This document shows, piece after piece, positions 24,350 to 36,198 of a stretch of 64,000 bases of DNA. A program made the translations under genes and the position numbers. Origin of the DNA: Cladorhizidae sp. MBARI D1340-BT2 (Eukaryota > Porifera > Demospongiae > Poecilosclerida > Cladorhizidae). Below the pieces are notes generated by a model that was given only the letters and a program-made list of their open reading frames with translations, was not told the DNA's origin and ran no database searches. Where the stretch lies: positions 23,407,112-23,471,111 of the forward strand of contig JAQNBH010000012.1 of NCBI GenBank assembly GCA_028752905.1. The letters are read 5' to 3'. Numbering within the stretch: position 1 is the stretch's first letter; each line of letters begins with the position of its first letter.

Positions 24350-25382
24350 CTGATTGATATTGATTAAAATTTTGCAAATATATTACACCTGTGATCTGAA
24401 CTACCTACAAATTCATTTATTAAGATAATCTTGAGATCCAGTGCATCAGTTTTATCCTATGAACATGAAGAAGCGTTAAGTAATTCAGGCATTCCTGCTT
24501 CACCATTGCACGAAGATGCATCTTTGCATGCCTTAGGACACTAAAAGACCTTTCAGAAGATGCATTGGTGGCAGGCATGACCACAAGGCATTTGACGGAA
24601 GACAAAAGTGTCAACTGACCAGAGGAAAGTGAAAAAAAGTAATTCTTGACATCAAAAATGTTGAATTTGTTCATCTCAAGGGTCTCCTACTGACTTGTCT
24701 TGGGACTGTAGTGTTGGAAATGCACCAAAGATCTAGTCAGCATTGCTTGTCCTTATTCTTTTTGTTTTGTCTTGATTCCCATGATACAAATATGGCAGTA
24801 CGCAACATCTTTGGCCTCATCATACAGTACGTGAGGAATGGCCATTTCGAGAACCAAACAGGCAGAAAAGCACGGAAGATTAAATTCTTCTTACAAAGGA
24901 GCGTTTAGTGACGAGATTGGTTGGTGGGGAATATCTCCAGCGATCTCCAGTGGACCTCAGCAGATGGAGCAGCTCCAGGAGTAGCGATAAGAAGGACAGA
25001 CTGGATTGACAAAACTGCTAAACGTTCCGTGATGTTGCAAATAATTGTTTGATTATCAACTCTATACGCATGCGCATGATTTGATTTAAGCTGGCTTGAA
25101 CTGCGAACCTTTAAACTTTTATTTAGCCATAGTTAAAAAAAGTGGTCCGGCCAAAACTGGAGCAGCCGGACCCTTTGCTACGGCCCTGCTCACCTATTCG
25201 TGAACTAGAAGCCATGACCTTTCTTTAGTACTCGAACTCAATGGTCCACCTGCCTATAATTCTAATTCGAACTCTTATTTATTTAATATAATTTTTATTT
25301 ATTATTATTTTTTAATTTATAGCTGGGCTTGAAATTTGGTGCGGCCTAAACCGGAGCGGCCATAGTGGTTGCTATGGCCCTG
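23901..25382 (-). mobile_element. hAT transposon 2 (internally deleted)
   Basis: Left end CAGGCCCGTAGCAA (23901) and right end TTGCTATGGCCCTG (to 25382) are imperfect inverted repeats, with a 5-bp flank CAACT on each side (23896-23900, 25383-25387). A second right-type terminus, TTGCTACGGCCCTG, lies internally at 25175-25188, suggesting a nested or duplicated end. Sister units lack the whole segment. Confidence 0.8.
24420..24674 (-). pseudogene. hAT transposase C-terminal dimerisation fragment
   Basis: 84 residues containing VVMPATNASSERSFSVLRHA, the hallmark hAT C-terminal motif, then LRAMVKQECLNYLTLLHVH. The remainder of the transposase is missing, so the copy is non-autonomous. Confidence 0.88.
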
Positions 25383-25387
25383 CAACT

Positions 25388-26090
25388 AATATACACACCA
25401 ATCCCACCAACCCAACTCATAAACACTCCACCATAACCACAACCAAACTCACACACCCACCACCCAACCCATACTCCCTCTACCCACCAACTGAATCATA
25501 CGCACACTAACCACACCACATCAACTCATTCACACAATACCCACATTAGTTCAACATTCTCACCCCATCACACATTCTTGTACAATTAGTCCATCCCCAT
25601 ACCCCACCACCAATCGTAAGTCAACCAAAATATAGACCACATGCACAACCCAACCCAACCCAAACTCACACACCATCCTAAACCAGCAACTCATATACGC
25701 ACACCACACTACACCAATCCTACCCACACCACTCCCACCACCCCAACTCAAACATACATCACTTCACCACCCTATCCCATAAATACACCACCTCCACTAT
25801 CCCAACCAAATGACACTCACACACTCAACCCACACAAACACACCACTACCCCACTTCACTTATCCCACAACCCAAACCCACACACACCATGCCCACAAAC
25901 ACCACCTCATACACACACACCATGCCCACAATACCAGCTCTTGCACACACCTCTCCCACTACCAAACTCATACACACACCACACAACTCATACCCCCTCT
26001 ACCGACCAACTAAATCATGCACACACTAACCCCCACCACCATAACTCACATACACATACTCCCATTAGTTCCAACACAAAAACATTCTTT
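25388..26090. repeat. G-poor CA/CCC tract, hybrid unit
   Basis: Longest copy of the tract; includes a leading portion (25388-25640) shared with 56914-57160 but missing at 12052. The open Thr/Pro/His frames are compositional. Confidence 0.8.
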
Positions 26091-26153
26091 ATTTAGCACC
26101 CTCCCTCACACGCTCTCCTGCACTTAGTGCCCAATCCTCCCTCCCTTCCCTCC

Positions 26154-26336
26154 CAGGGTTTCATTTAGGGGGGGGATAGGGTTGGCTGCTCCCCCTTGGA
26201 ACGTTTGTGCCCCCAATTGGAAATTGTATTATTGCAATTAATTAGAAACTTTTTCACATCTTTAACCATCATGCCCCCCCCCTTAAAATGCCCCCTCCTT
26301 AAAATCCAGATTCCTCCAGTTGCGCCAGAAACCCTG
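26154..26336. mobile_element. hAT-type MITE with CAGGGTTTC ends, copy 1
   Basis: 183 bp bounded by CAGGGTTTCATTTAGG and GCGCCAGAAACCCTG (9-bp perfect inverted ends) with internal G and C runs. The ends match hAT transposon 1. Absent at 12580 (empty site CCTCCTATCCCAAAACACAG). The target duplication is obscured by the C-rich context. Confidence 0.65.
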
Positions 26337-26751
26337 CCCCTGTCCCAAAACACAGATAGTCACACCCATTAATATTAAACATGGCTGAAATATTTTCCCA
26401 GTCTTTTGAAACTTGTGAAAGCGGAACTTATAAAATCCAGTCCTATTCCTATACCAAGCCATGGATTTGTGAATAGGACTGCCAGGACATGTAAAAGCTG
26501 ACCTGAAAAGTAGCACTAATTAAACTAAATAAAATAAAAAACAATCCTGTACGCTCAATTTCTTGTGATGCATCATTTGTATGCTCTGTATTTTCTATTT
26601 CAGCTTCAGTGATTAACTAGCAACCTTTCCATTCTGGCAGCTGCGATATGAAAGTTGACTCGTACCGAAGACTTATCTTTCTTAAAAAAAATTTGCCAAT
26701 GATTTAACAGAATGCTTTAGCCATCAGGGGCACATGAAGACACGGAGACAA
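26337..26751. other. Pre-array flank
   Basis: Same flank as 12690-13267 but with the middle portion deleted near 26520. No gene seen. Confidence 0.5.
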
Positions 26752-27255
26752 TGCAACACATTTATACTCACTGGCAACACATTTATACTCGCTGGCAACA
26801 AATTTATACTCACTGGCAACATATTTATACTCACTGGCAACACATTTATACTCACTGGCAACACATTTATACTCACTGGCAACACACATATACTCACTGG
26901 CAACACATTTATACTCACTGGCAACACATTTATCCTCGCTGGCAACACATTTATACTCACTGGCAACACATTTATACTCGCTGGCAAAACATTTATGCTC
27001 ACTGGAAACACATTTATACTCACTGGCAACACATTTATACTCACTGGCAACACATTTATACTCACTGGCAACACATTTATACTCACTGGCAACACCTTTA
27101 TACTCACTGGTATCACATTTATACTCACTGGCAACACATTTATACTCACTGGTATCACATTTATACTCACTGGCAACACATTTTATACTCACAGGCAACA
27201 CATTTATACTGACGGCAACACATTTATACTCACTGGCAACACATTTATACTCGCT
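26752..27255. repeat. 21-bp minisatellite array 3 (~24 monomers)
   Basis: Contains the linked variants CTCGCTGGCAAAACATTTAT and TGCTCACTGGAAACACATTT (26975-27015), also found in array 5 at about 40609 and 41844. The right end lacks the usual flank: CACATTTATACTCGCTAAAT runs straight into integrase-coding sequence. Confidence 0.97.
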
Positions 27256-28590
27256 AAATGCCAGAAGGCAGGTAGATGCCCACAGACCCTGGCTCCACTA
27301 ATCTCTATGCCAATTATCACAGAACTAATGACCCAAACCCATTTTGGTTGTCACTAATGTTAACATCCATGGATTTTGCCAGACAGTGATACAACACTAC
27401 TCAGGAAAGCTGTTGCTGAAACTCTTTCTTCTGCTTTGATGGACTTATTCTCTCCCCCAGGAATATCAGCTAACTACTGACAGATCAGGGCAGCAATTTT
27501 GTGTCATTCTTGTGACAACCTTATATAAGAAACTAGGCATTCACCATATGAAAGCAAGTCCATAACACCCTCAGACGAACAGTTTCATGCCACATTGAAA
27601 CAAATGATTAAGAAGGTCAGTAAACACAAACAAGAGTGGGGCACGTTGCTTCCTGCAAATCTTGTTTGCTTAAAGGGAAGACACCAATAAATCCACACCA
27701 TTTTCTCCCTTTAAACTAGTCTTCAGTTTTCATGTTAGAGGACCTCTGCAGATTTTGAAGGAGACCTGGACTGACAGTCCATGTAAAGACACCACTGTTG
27801 TTCAATGGTGAGCCTAGAACAGATGCAGCACATAGCTCAGCCAAACAGACAACTACCAAGAACAGACAGAAAGTTATTTCAACCTGAAAGCTAGAAAATA
27901 AACCTTCAAACTCGGTAAGCAAGTGTTGATACTCACCCCAGTTGCTTCCAACAAACTCATGGCCCAATTGCAATGACCTTATGAAATCATCAGCAAAGTA
28001 TCAACAGTTACATACAGAGTGCACATGCATGACAGAAAGAAAACAATTCATGTCAACATGATGAAGTCCTGGCAGCGTTCAGAAGCATCTGTATTTTATA
28101 TCATCCTAACAAATAAAGACTCTGCAGGGACTTCTCTTACCAACCCTATGGGAATTAGACTAACAAGCTCTCATGGGACCAAACTTAAATGATGGACAGA
28201 TTTACTGCTCCAATGCTTGATAGATACTTCCCCTACAGTCTTCACAAATAGCTCTGGTAAAACAACGGCAGTGGAACATGCCATTGAGACCAAGTAAGCC
28301 AAGCCCATCAGGATTCCAGCAAGGCAAGTCCCCAAGAGTTGCGAAGATGGTATTCACAAGGAAATCCAGACATTGTTGGAACATAATATTCTAGAAGCAT
28401 GTAAGACCCCATGGTCATTTCTAATTCTACAGGTGAAGAAGAAAGGTAATGTGGTGAGGATGTGCATTGAATGCAGCCAATTGAATGCATGACACAAGCC
28501 GACCAACAGCCAGACAAGACACGTATTGTTTACAGATCAGAAGTGAAAAATTCCACTCCTGCTCCAGCTAACTACTCCAAACTCCAGAAG
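27256..28590 (+). pseudogene. Gmr1-like pol remnant, copy 4 (starts inside integrase)
   Basis: Begins at the second zinc Cys (KCQKAGRCPQTLAP) because of the array junction. The core is scattered over frames (TTLLRKAVAETLSSALMDL-like, TDQG segment near 27480), then integrase C-terminal traces, the tail (28020-28080) and RT start 28255-28560 (GIHKEIQTLLEHNILEAC...; VVRMCIECSQLNA). At about 28590 it meets antisense gypsy. Confidence 0.8.
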
Positions 28591-28591
28591 A

Positions 28592-30028
28592 AAGGGGGGA
28601 GGGGCATGGTGTGTTAGGCCCACTCTGGGTGGGGCTTGTCTAGGTCTTGCATACCTAGAAGAGGTACTAATGGTTTGCGGTCGGTTTCAATGAGAAATTT
28701 AAGTAGCTTGCAAACTTCTCCATTCCCAGGGGTAGCCAATGCCTCTTTCTCAAGTTGGGCATTCTTTGTTGAGTTTCTGTCATTGAACTGGAGGCATATG
28801 CAACTGGTTTCCAGTTAGAGCTGTTTTCTTGTATGCAACTGGTTTCCAGTTAGAGCTGTTTTCTTGTAACAAAACTGCTCCCAGTCCACATGATGAGGCA
28901 TCTGCTGATTTTTTTTTGGGTGCTTGTGGGTCATAGAGAGCCAGTATCGTTAGTTTTTATACCTCTTCTTTGAGGTTGGTGAAGGCATGCTGTTTAGCAT
29001 TTCACCACATCCAAGTTGTTTTATTGCGAGTAGCAATGGAAGAGTATGAGTGATCTCTGCTAGCTTGGTGGAAAATTTAAACATCTGATTTGCCATCCCC
29101 ATGAGGGGTCGTAGCTCTGGAATCTTTGTGGGCGGCTTCATTTCACAAATGGCAGATGTCTCGTCTTGATCTGCCTGGATTCCATTTGAGTCAATGATGC
29201 GAGCAAGGAATTTCAGTTTGGATTTCTCAAACTCGCATTTGCTTGGGTTGAGTGTAGCTCTAGCTGCTTTGATGCGCTCAAGCACAGCTGTCAGGCAAAT
29301 ATCATGCTCCTCCTTGTTCTTTCCAAACACTAGAACATCATCCATCAGGCAGAGAGCTCCTTGTAGTCCTCAGCGTATTCTGCTCTTTCATTTCTGAAAG
29401 TGTTCTGCTGCACTAGATGTGAAATGGCAGCGTGTTGAAGTACCATCAGAAAGGAGTGATGAAGGTCATTAGGGGTCGTGATGTCTTGGCTAAAGGAATT
29501 TGCCAGAATCCACTCGCATCAAGTTTACTGAAAACCTTGGCTCCTGTTAGCTGAGCGAGAGTCATCCACTTTTGGCAGTGGATGTACCTCCCTGAGGACA
29601 TTCTCATTTAGAGGCTTGAGGTCGACACGAATTGGAATTGCTCCAGCTATCTTTGGCACTACGACCATTCCTGCACAGCAAGGTGTTGGTTCTTCCACTT
29701 TGGATATGACACTGTTAGATTCCATCCCGGTAAGCTCTTCTTTCACTTTTGTCCTTAGAGTTATTGGGATATGTCTCGGAGCCAAGAGAGAGTATGGTTT
29801 AGCATCAGCCTTGAGTATGACTTCATACTCCTCTCCTAGATTGCCAGGCCATGGAAGACCGATGGATTCTTCTGCGTTATGCTTGCATGAATGTCGGGTT
29901 TTTGCTCCACATTTATGCCAATTATACTGCAAGATTCAGGGCAGATATAGCTGGCTGTACAAGTAAGTTAGTCTTCAGACCGTCACCTACGAATATGGGG
30001 TGCCTCGTCAACTTTTTGCTACTTGCCA
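28592..30028 (-). pseudogene. Conventional gypsy pol remnant, copy B1 (RT-RNase H)
   Basis: Minus strand: RT N-terminal half 29932-29525 (KVEEPTPCCAGMVVVPK, DLKPLNENVLREVHPLPK), RT palm with MDDVLVFG at 29345-29320 (both Asp retained), thumb/connection to 28950 (IDSNGIQADQDETSAICEMK), and RNase H traces 28920-28640 with a 35-bp local duplication (ACTGGTTTCCAGTTAGAGCT at 28803 and 28838). Gag, LTR and integrase are lacking. It is a different lineage from the plus-strand copies. Confidence 0.85.
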
Positions 30029-30134
30029 CTTAGTGCCCAATCCTCCCTCCCTTCCCTCCTCTCCCAAAACACAGGTAGACCACTCCCTCGAGGTTTCATA
30101 TAACTCAGGAGACCCAGGCGGAAGGAGTGGTACC

Positions 30135-30314
30135 CAGGGTTTCATTTGGGGGGGGGGGGTTGCCAGGGGCGGCTGCTCCCCCTTGGCACGTTTGTGCCCC
30201 CCCTTGGAAATTGTATTATTAAAATACATTAGAAACTTTTTCACATCTTTAACCATCATGCCCCCCCCCCCACCACTTAAAATCCAGATTCTTCCAGTTG
30301 CGCCAGAAACCCTG
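30135..30314. mobile_element. hAT-type MITE with CAGGGTTTC ends, copy 2
   Basis: 180 bp, CAGGGTTTCATTTGGGGG to GCGCCAGAAACCCTG, inserted after GGAAGGAGTGGTACC, a position different from copy 1 relative to the flank, so it is either an independent insertion or a rearranged one. Confidence 0.65.
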
Positions 30315-30887
30315 CCCCTGTCCCAAAACACAGATAGCCACACCCACTAATATTAAACATGGCTGAAATATTATCCCAGTCTTTTGAAACTTGTGAAAGC
30401 GAAACTTATAAACCACCAAAAAATCCAGTCCTATTCCTATAGCCAGCCTGACCTGAAAAGTAGCACTAATTAAAGGTTTTCTCACCCTGACTGCCACTAC
30501 CAGGCTGATCACTTGAACCAAAAGCACTAACACTGTCAAAACAATAACATTTATTATGTATTAGCTAAATAAATTATTTATAAGCAATATAGCTAGTACT
30601 TCATTCATCATAATTATGACTCATTTACTCCAAAAATGCTTACCTCAAACATTTATGCTAAATAAAATAAAAAACAATCCTGTACGCTCAATTTCTTCTG
30701 ACGCATCATTTGTATGCTCTGTATTTTCTATTTCAGCATCAGCGAGTAACTAGCAACCTTTCCATTCTGGCAGCTGCGATATGAGAGTTGACTCGTACCG
30801 ATGACTTCTCTTTCTTAAATTTTTTTGCCAATGATTTAACCAGAATGCTTTAGTCTTCAGGGGCACATGAAGACATGGAGACAATGC
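30315..30887. other. Pre-array flank
   Basis: Full-length flank, including the TCACCCTGACTGCCACTACC segment. No gene seen. Confidence 0.5.
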
Positions 30888-30928
30888 AACACATTTATAC
30901 TCACTGGCAACACATTTATACTCACAAG
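30888..30928. repeat. 21-bp minisatellite, two monomers only (array 4)
   Basis: CAACACATTTATACTCACTG then CAACACATTTATACTCACAA between intact pre- and post-array flanks. It is either a founder-like or a collapsed array at a normal unit boundary. Confidence 0.9.
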
Positions 30929-31204
30929 CAACATGTGTCACTTGAAATGCATGTGATTCATGATCTGTCAGCCAGTGATGGGTCTAGTTTCACACCATGC
31001 TCTTGAGAATTGAGATTCAGCAGTTGGGCAGCTCCAGGCCTGCATCAGTCTGATGCATGACTGTGCTTATACACTCTAGCATTCAATCAAGTCAGGAATC
31101 ACATGCATTTACCCAAGCCTGACTGACAACACTTAGTATGCACAACCATCAATTAACACTCACGACCTCTCACCTCACCCTTATATTGGTATTAACATGA
31201 TTGC

Positions 31205-31305
31205 GACAATTAAACAATAATTGTGTAGCTGGTTGAAACAGCCCAGAAGAAGCTGGTAAAAGATTTGCTGTGCATGTTTAGAGGATGCTTCCACCACACA
31301 TTGCT
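31205..31305. repeat. Right arm of the inverted repeat only
   Basis: GACAATTAAACAATAATTGT through GATGCTTCCACCACAC matches the right arm of 14297-14444. The left arm and loop are deleted, so this copy cannot fold. Confidence 0.8.
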
Positions 31306-31329
31306 TTGGCAGTGAGGAACAAAGACCCA

Positions 31330-33762
31330 GCCATACTCAAAAAAGTTGGCACTATGGTTGACAAATACCTCACTTGGTCCATCTAGTGCTCAGAAAATAT
31401 AAGAGAAGGACCCCTTACCAACAGACACATAACCATGATATCAAGAAGCTGGGACCAGCCAAGTGTCCTAAAGAGAAAGTATACCTTTGCTGCCCCACCT
31501 GCCATCACTCACATGACTACCTGGTACAGGGCTTACTGAATGGCAAGGATGCAACCATCAATACAGCAGCTTCACACTCTGTGGTTTCCAATACTGTACT
31601 TCTGGAAGGCTCTTTGGAGGGAGAGAAGCTTTCCTTAGTAAGGGTGACTGGTCCACTCAAGGAATTTGACTTAGTAAACCTAAACATTGACATAGGTGGG
31701 AGACTGCAAAATTTCAAGGAGCTATGGCTGATGGCATCACTGCTGATATTCTACTGGGGCAAGATGCTCCCTTCCTAAACCACTTACTTGAGCCATTAGT
31801 GAAAGAGAGACTGATGATTTAAACACAAGCTATGTTGGTACAGACCAGACAAGCTGCAGAGCAAGAGCAACAACACTTGCAGGCTGATGAGATAGCTACA
31901 GTGAACTCAGAGAAATACTCACACCATGGGAGGAGTTAGTTGGAAATGACAGCGATATTTTGGTTAACCTGGATCAGAAAACCAGATAAAGCAAATGACA
32001 AAAATTAAAAGATGCTTAAGGCTTTGTCTCTATCCCATCTGTCATTATTGAGATAAACACATCCTCTAAATTAGACGAGAACCCACCCACTTAAACAGAT
32101 AAGACTGCATCCACTCGACCAGAGGAGAACACACCTTCTCAACCAGATGAGAATACACCCTCTCAAAAATATGAGAACACACCCTCTCAAACAGATGAGA
32201 ATACAACCTCTAAAATAGTTGGTAAACAAGTCAGTGATGATGAACAGGTTGCCCAGACTTTATGCAGAGCAACAGAACAACTAATAGAGTGGGAACCAGT
32301 GAACCAGGGGAACTCTGATTACTTTTGTGAGCTATTTAGATGTCAACACGACAAGTTAGACAATGAAGTGCACCAACTAGTGTTGCCAGGCAACAGCAGC
32401 AAGCTATCCGGTTAGCTCACACTGTCTCCATGGCCGTCACCTTGGATAGAATAAAGCCAGACACAGAACTGCTGCCCCACTTTTATTGGCTAGGCCTGAG
32501 CTTGGATATGAATCAAACAGTGAATCCTGTACTAAATACCAGAAGGCAGGTAGACGCCCACAGACCCTGGTTCCACTAATCTCTATGCCAATTATCACAG
32601 AACTAATGACAAGGATAACTTTTGATATATAGTTGACCCATGGGCTCAAACTTTTGCGGTAACAAGTATCTGTTTACATCCATGGATTTTTCCAGATGGT
32701 GATGCCACACTACTCAGGAAAGTTGTTGCTGAAACTGTTTCTTTTGCTTTGGTGGACATATTCTCTCCTCTAGGAATACTAGCTAAACTACTGACGGTTC
32801 AGGGCAGCAATTTTCTGTCATTCTTGTGAAGACCTTAATCAGAAACTAGGCATTCACCATATCAGAGCAAGTCCATACCTCAGACGAATGGCATGATAGA
32901 ACAGTTTCATGCCACATGGTAACAAATGATTAAGACGGTCGTAAACACACACAAGAGTGGGTCACATTGCTTCCTGCAATCTTGTTTGCTTATAAGGAAG
33001 TCCCGAACCAATCCACACAATTTTCTCTAGACTTCGGTCATCATGTTAGAGGACCTCTGCAGATTTTGGAGGAGATCTGGACTGATAGTCATTTTAAAGA
33101 CACCACTGCTGTTAAATGGTGAACAACCATGAGGGAGAACCTGGAACAGATGTAGCACATAGCACCAGTTACATACAGAGTGCACATGCATGACAGAAAG
33201 AAAAGGCATAGAGCTATTCATGTCAACATGATGAAGTCCTGGCACAGTTCAGTGGCATCTGTATTTCCTATCACCTTAACAGATGAAGAAACTCTGCAGG
33301 CACTTCTCTTACCAACCCTATGGAAATCAGATTCAAAAGCTCTCATGGGACCAAACTTAAATGATGGACAGACTTCACAGCTCCAATGCTTGATGGATAC
33401 TTCCCCAACAGTCTTCAAAAATATCTATGGGGACAATGGCAGTGGGACATGCCATTGAGACAGAGCAAGCCCAGCCCAACAGGATTCTGCCAAGGCAAGT
33501 CCCCAAGAGTTGTGAAGATGGTATTCACAAGGAAATCCAGACATTGTTGGAACATAATATTATAGAACTATCTAAGAACCCCTGGCTATTTCAAACCCTA
33601 CCGGTGAAGAAGGACGAAATGGTAAGGATGTGCATTGATTAGAGCCAATTTAATGCACTGACAACAGCCAGACAAGTATTGTTCACAGATCAGAAGTAAC
33701 AATTTACACACACTCTCCTGCTAACTACTCGATACTCCTTAAGGAAGGGGTGGGGGCAGAGG
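31330..33762 (+). pseudogene. Gmr1-like pol remnant, copy 5
   Basis: Protease frame 31374-31778; here the catalytic motif is deleted (ATINTAASHSVVSNT, the Asp codon and its neighbours missing). Linker 31830-32330, integrase zinc region 32340-32560 with frameshifts, core traces 32570-33010, tail and spacer 33180-33458 (HMHDRKKRHRAIHVNMMKSW), RT start 33427-33642 (GIHKEIQTLLEHNIIELSKN; MVRMCID) and purine tract 33741-33762. Confidence 0.85.
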
Positions 33763-33773
33763 CCCAAGCCTAA

Positions 33774-34189
33774 AGGCTGATTCACAATATGCAAATTGCT
33801 TAAGCAATGAACGCATCTTTTTTTTAAATATTGTGAACACAAAATCGCATTGTACTGCGCCACACCACTTCATAGAATCGAGTTTTATTCGAGCGGCTGT
33901 GATTGCATCATTCTGGTGTGCATTTATTTGAGGTTTTTGTCATTCTGGTCTACTTTATTTCAATTTTTTAGTAAAAGCTGGTGATTTCAAATCTAAACGG
34001 GCGACGAAAGAAGTAGTGAGAACTTCCCTAGTATATGGGATGCATGAATGACATGAGCGCTGGTGTCTATTAATTAATGGGTGGGGTCAGGTTGGGTGGA
34101 ATCAAGTTTGGTCAAGTGGGGACTCTGTTGTTGTGAACAGCTAGAAGTAATGCAATGTGATGGCCTAGCAGCATATTGTGAACCAGCCT
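33774..34189. mobile_element. PIF/Harbinger-like MITE, complete
   Basis: 416 bp. Ends AGGCTGATTCACAATATGC and GCATATTGTGAACCAGCCT (inverted, one mismatch), flanked by TAA (33771-33773 and 34190-34192). Empty site CCTAACTGGC is present at 16352 and 53125. A 3-bp TWA duplication and this TIR style are typical of PIF/Harbinger MITEs. No transposase is encoded. Confidence 0.9.
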
Positions 34190-34430
34190 TAACTGGCAAC
34201 ACTTACACTGCACAATCAACAATCCACATGTTAATGGGTGGGACCTCTCACCTCACACACTAACATGATTGAACAGTACACAGACTTGTATTTGATTGGT
34301 TATTTTTAGTCTGATCCATTACCTCATTTATGTAAATGTAATGTAAATGTAAATGTGTTTCTAGTGAGTGTAAATGTGGCTAATTCACCTGATGGAGATG
34401 GTGCATTTCAGTTGCAACATTGGCAAAAAC
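34190..34430 (+). mobile_element. LTR-like block (3' side), unit 3
   Basis: TAACTGGCAACACTTACACT onward; includes a repeated ATGTAAATGTAAATG stretch and CTAGTGAGTGTAAATGTGGC (degenerate minisatellite monomer, reverse strand). Confidence 0.55.
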
Positions 34431-35209
34431 ATATCAAAATACTGTTAAAGAGATAAATCTCTTATACGAATGAAATGAAAATTACCACTCAAGAAAAATG
34501 GATGTTGCTACTTCTCCTTCCATTGATTGCTGGAAGCTACTCCCATTGCAAAATCTCCACGAAGATGTGAGGAAGCCACAAAGTTCATAACATAGCAATC
34601 CCAATGATAAGTTAGCTTATTCTAGTTAGCTAAATTTGGTGAGCACAGTGAAGTTGTTCTTCAGATGCCTCTAGATTTGCTAGTCTGCACATGCGTCCCC
34701 TTAATGGCATCTTTCTTACTGCTGTAAGTAAAGCAGAAGAGGCCATGACTCCATTTCTGTACTCCATTGTTAACTTTACAGAGCAATGTGGAGGGGGAAG
34801 GACAAGTGAAGAGCAAGCACGAGGAAAAGGGATTGAAAAGTTATGCTAATTACAGGCCAGAATATTTCACATGTGCCAGGAGAAATGGAGCTGGTCTGAA
34901 GACTTTGGAGGACTTTTCATGAATAGCTAACAGAACATCACATAACCACACTAGCTTAGAAGTCACATGTTCTAGCCTATGCCTATACTGATGAATTTTT
35001 ACTGAGTATTAAACCTGTGAATGCACATAATTTAAGAGCTGTATCTAAAATGACAAATTATGCACTTGCAAAGAAGCATTTACGCATTCGAATCGTGGGA
35101 ACATGGTTGACCAGTTCCAAAAGTGTTCAAGATTGTTCTACCTTAATACAGTATGTAATATCTAGATATACAAGAACTATGTTTATACAGCAAATATATA
35201 TATATATAT
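34431..35209. other. Intergenic part of the A unit, unit 3
   Basis: Homologous to 4761-5500. No gene recognised beyond the short conserved minus-strand peptide near 34660-34725. Confidence 0.4.
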
Positions 35210-36113
35210 GTTATGTTCTATCCACTGACTTGCACCATCGATAGATCACACTGCGCTATAGCGCAGTATTCGGTAGATCGTGCAAGGTCGCGCAAGGTCA
35301 TACACCGTAATCATGAATGCTAACTCCAGACAACGTATGCAGAAAATTGCTGACGACCAAGTATATCGCCAAAGAGTCCAGTCCTCAGCCAAGAAAAGTA
35401 CCATTCTATTTAAAGCCATCTCCTTAGCCAAAGCCAAAAGGTTGAGATGCATGAAATTAATTTGTATATATATCTTACATGTAACTCGTAGTACACTTAT
35501 ATTGTCTGATTAAATAAATTGTATTGTTACATTTTTGTACTGGCATGTAATTTATTATGTGAAAATAAAGAATAACCTTAATTTAATGAAAAATGATAAT
35601 TGACTCCTTTGCCTACATCCCCCCGATTCTGATTTACATTTAACTGGGTTTCTGGCCAACCTTGACCATTTATATAGGGGAAAATAAGGGGTGGCAAAAA
35701 TTCATTAAAATGTCAATTCATTCACAGTAGGGCCTGCACATCAATCAATTTAAAGATGTCCCTAACCCATGCCTCCTAAAACATCAAGTACAAAATATTG
35801 TCAGAAATATGAGTATAATTAGTATACTGACCCAACTCGATGTTTATCAGACATGCAGAAGCCCTTCTCAAAAATATTTCAACCCCCCTTGAAACCTCTC
35901 TCTGTTGCTCTCCGATCCCCCCACAACGAAATATTTAAAAATAATTGCCAATTGGTAATTTAATTTAAAAAAATTCATTACCCAAATTTCTCCATAGATC
36001 GCATCGGTCGATGGACGAGACCTTACGCGATCTACCGATTACTGTACTAACGAAGGATCCATAGATAGCGCAGCGTGTTCTATCGATGGTGCAGGTCGGT
36101 CGATTCGCATAAC
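35210..36113. mobile_element. 904-bp long-TIR element
   Basis: Ends are inverted copies over about 55 bp: GTTATGTTCTATCC, TTGCACCATCGATAGATCAC and CACTGCGCTAT on the left against ATAGCGCAGCGTGTTCTATC, GATGGTGCAGG and GCATAAC on the right. It lies within a TA-rich run, so target duplication length is not readable. Sister units at 5478 and 21287 lack it. Short frames such as 35280-35513 (NANSRQRMQKIADDQVYRQR) match no transposase known to me. Probably non-autonomous. Confidence 0.8.
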
Positions 36114-36198
36114 ATATATACTTGTAAAAATGAAGATAAACAAGATTGTACCCATGTAGACTAAGAGGGACCACTCTTTACCACTTAAAATATATACA

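Noticed and set aside
29616..29966. Plus-strand 116-codon frame
   Set aside because: Antisense shadow of the minus-strand gypsy RT, which carries the recognisable motifs.
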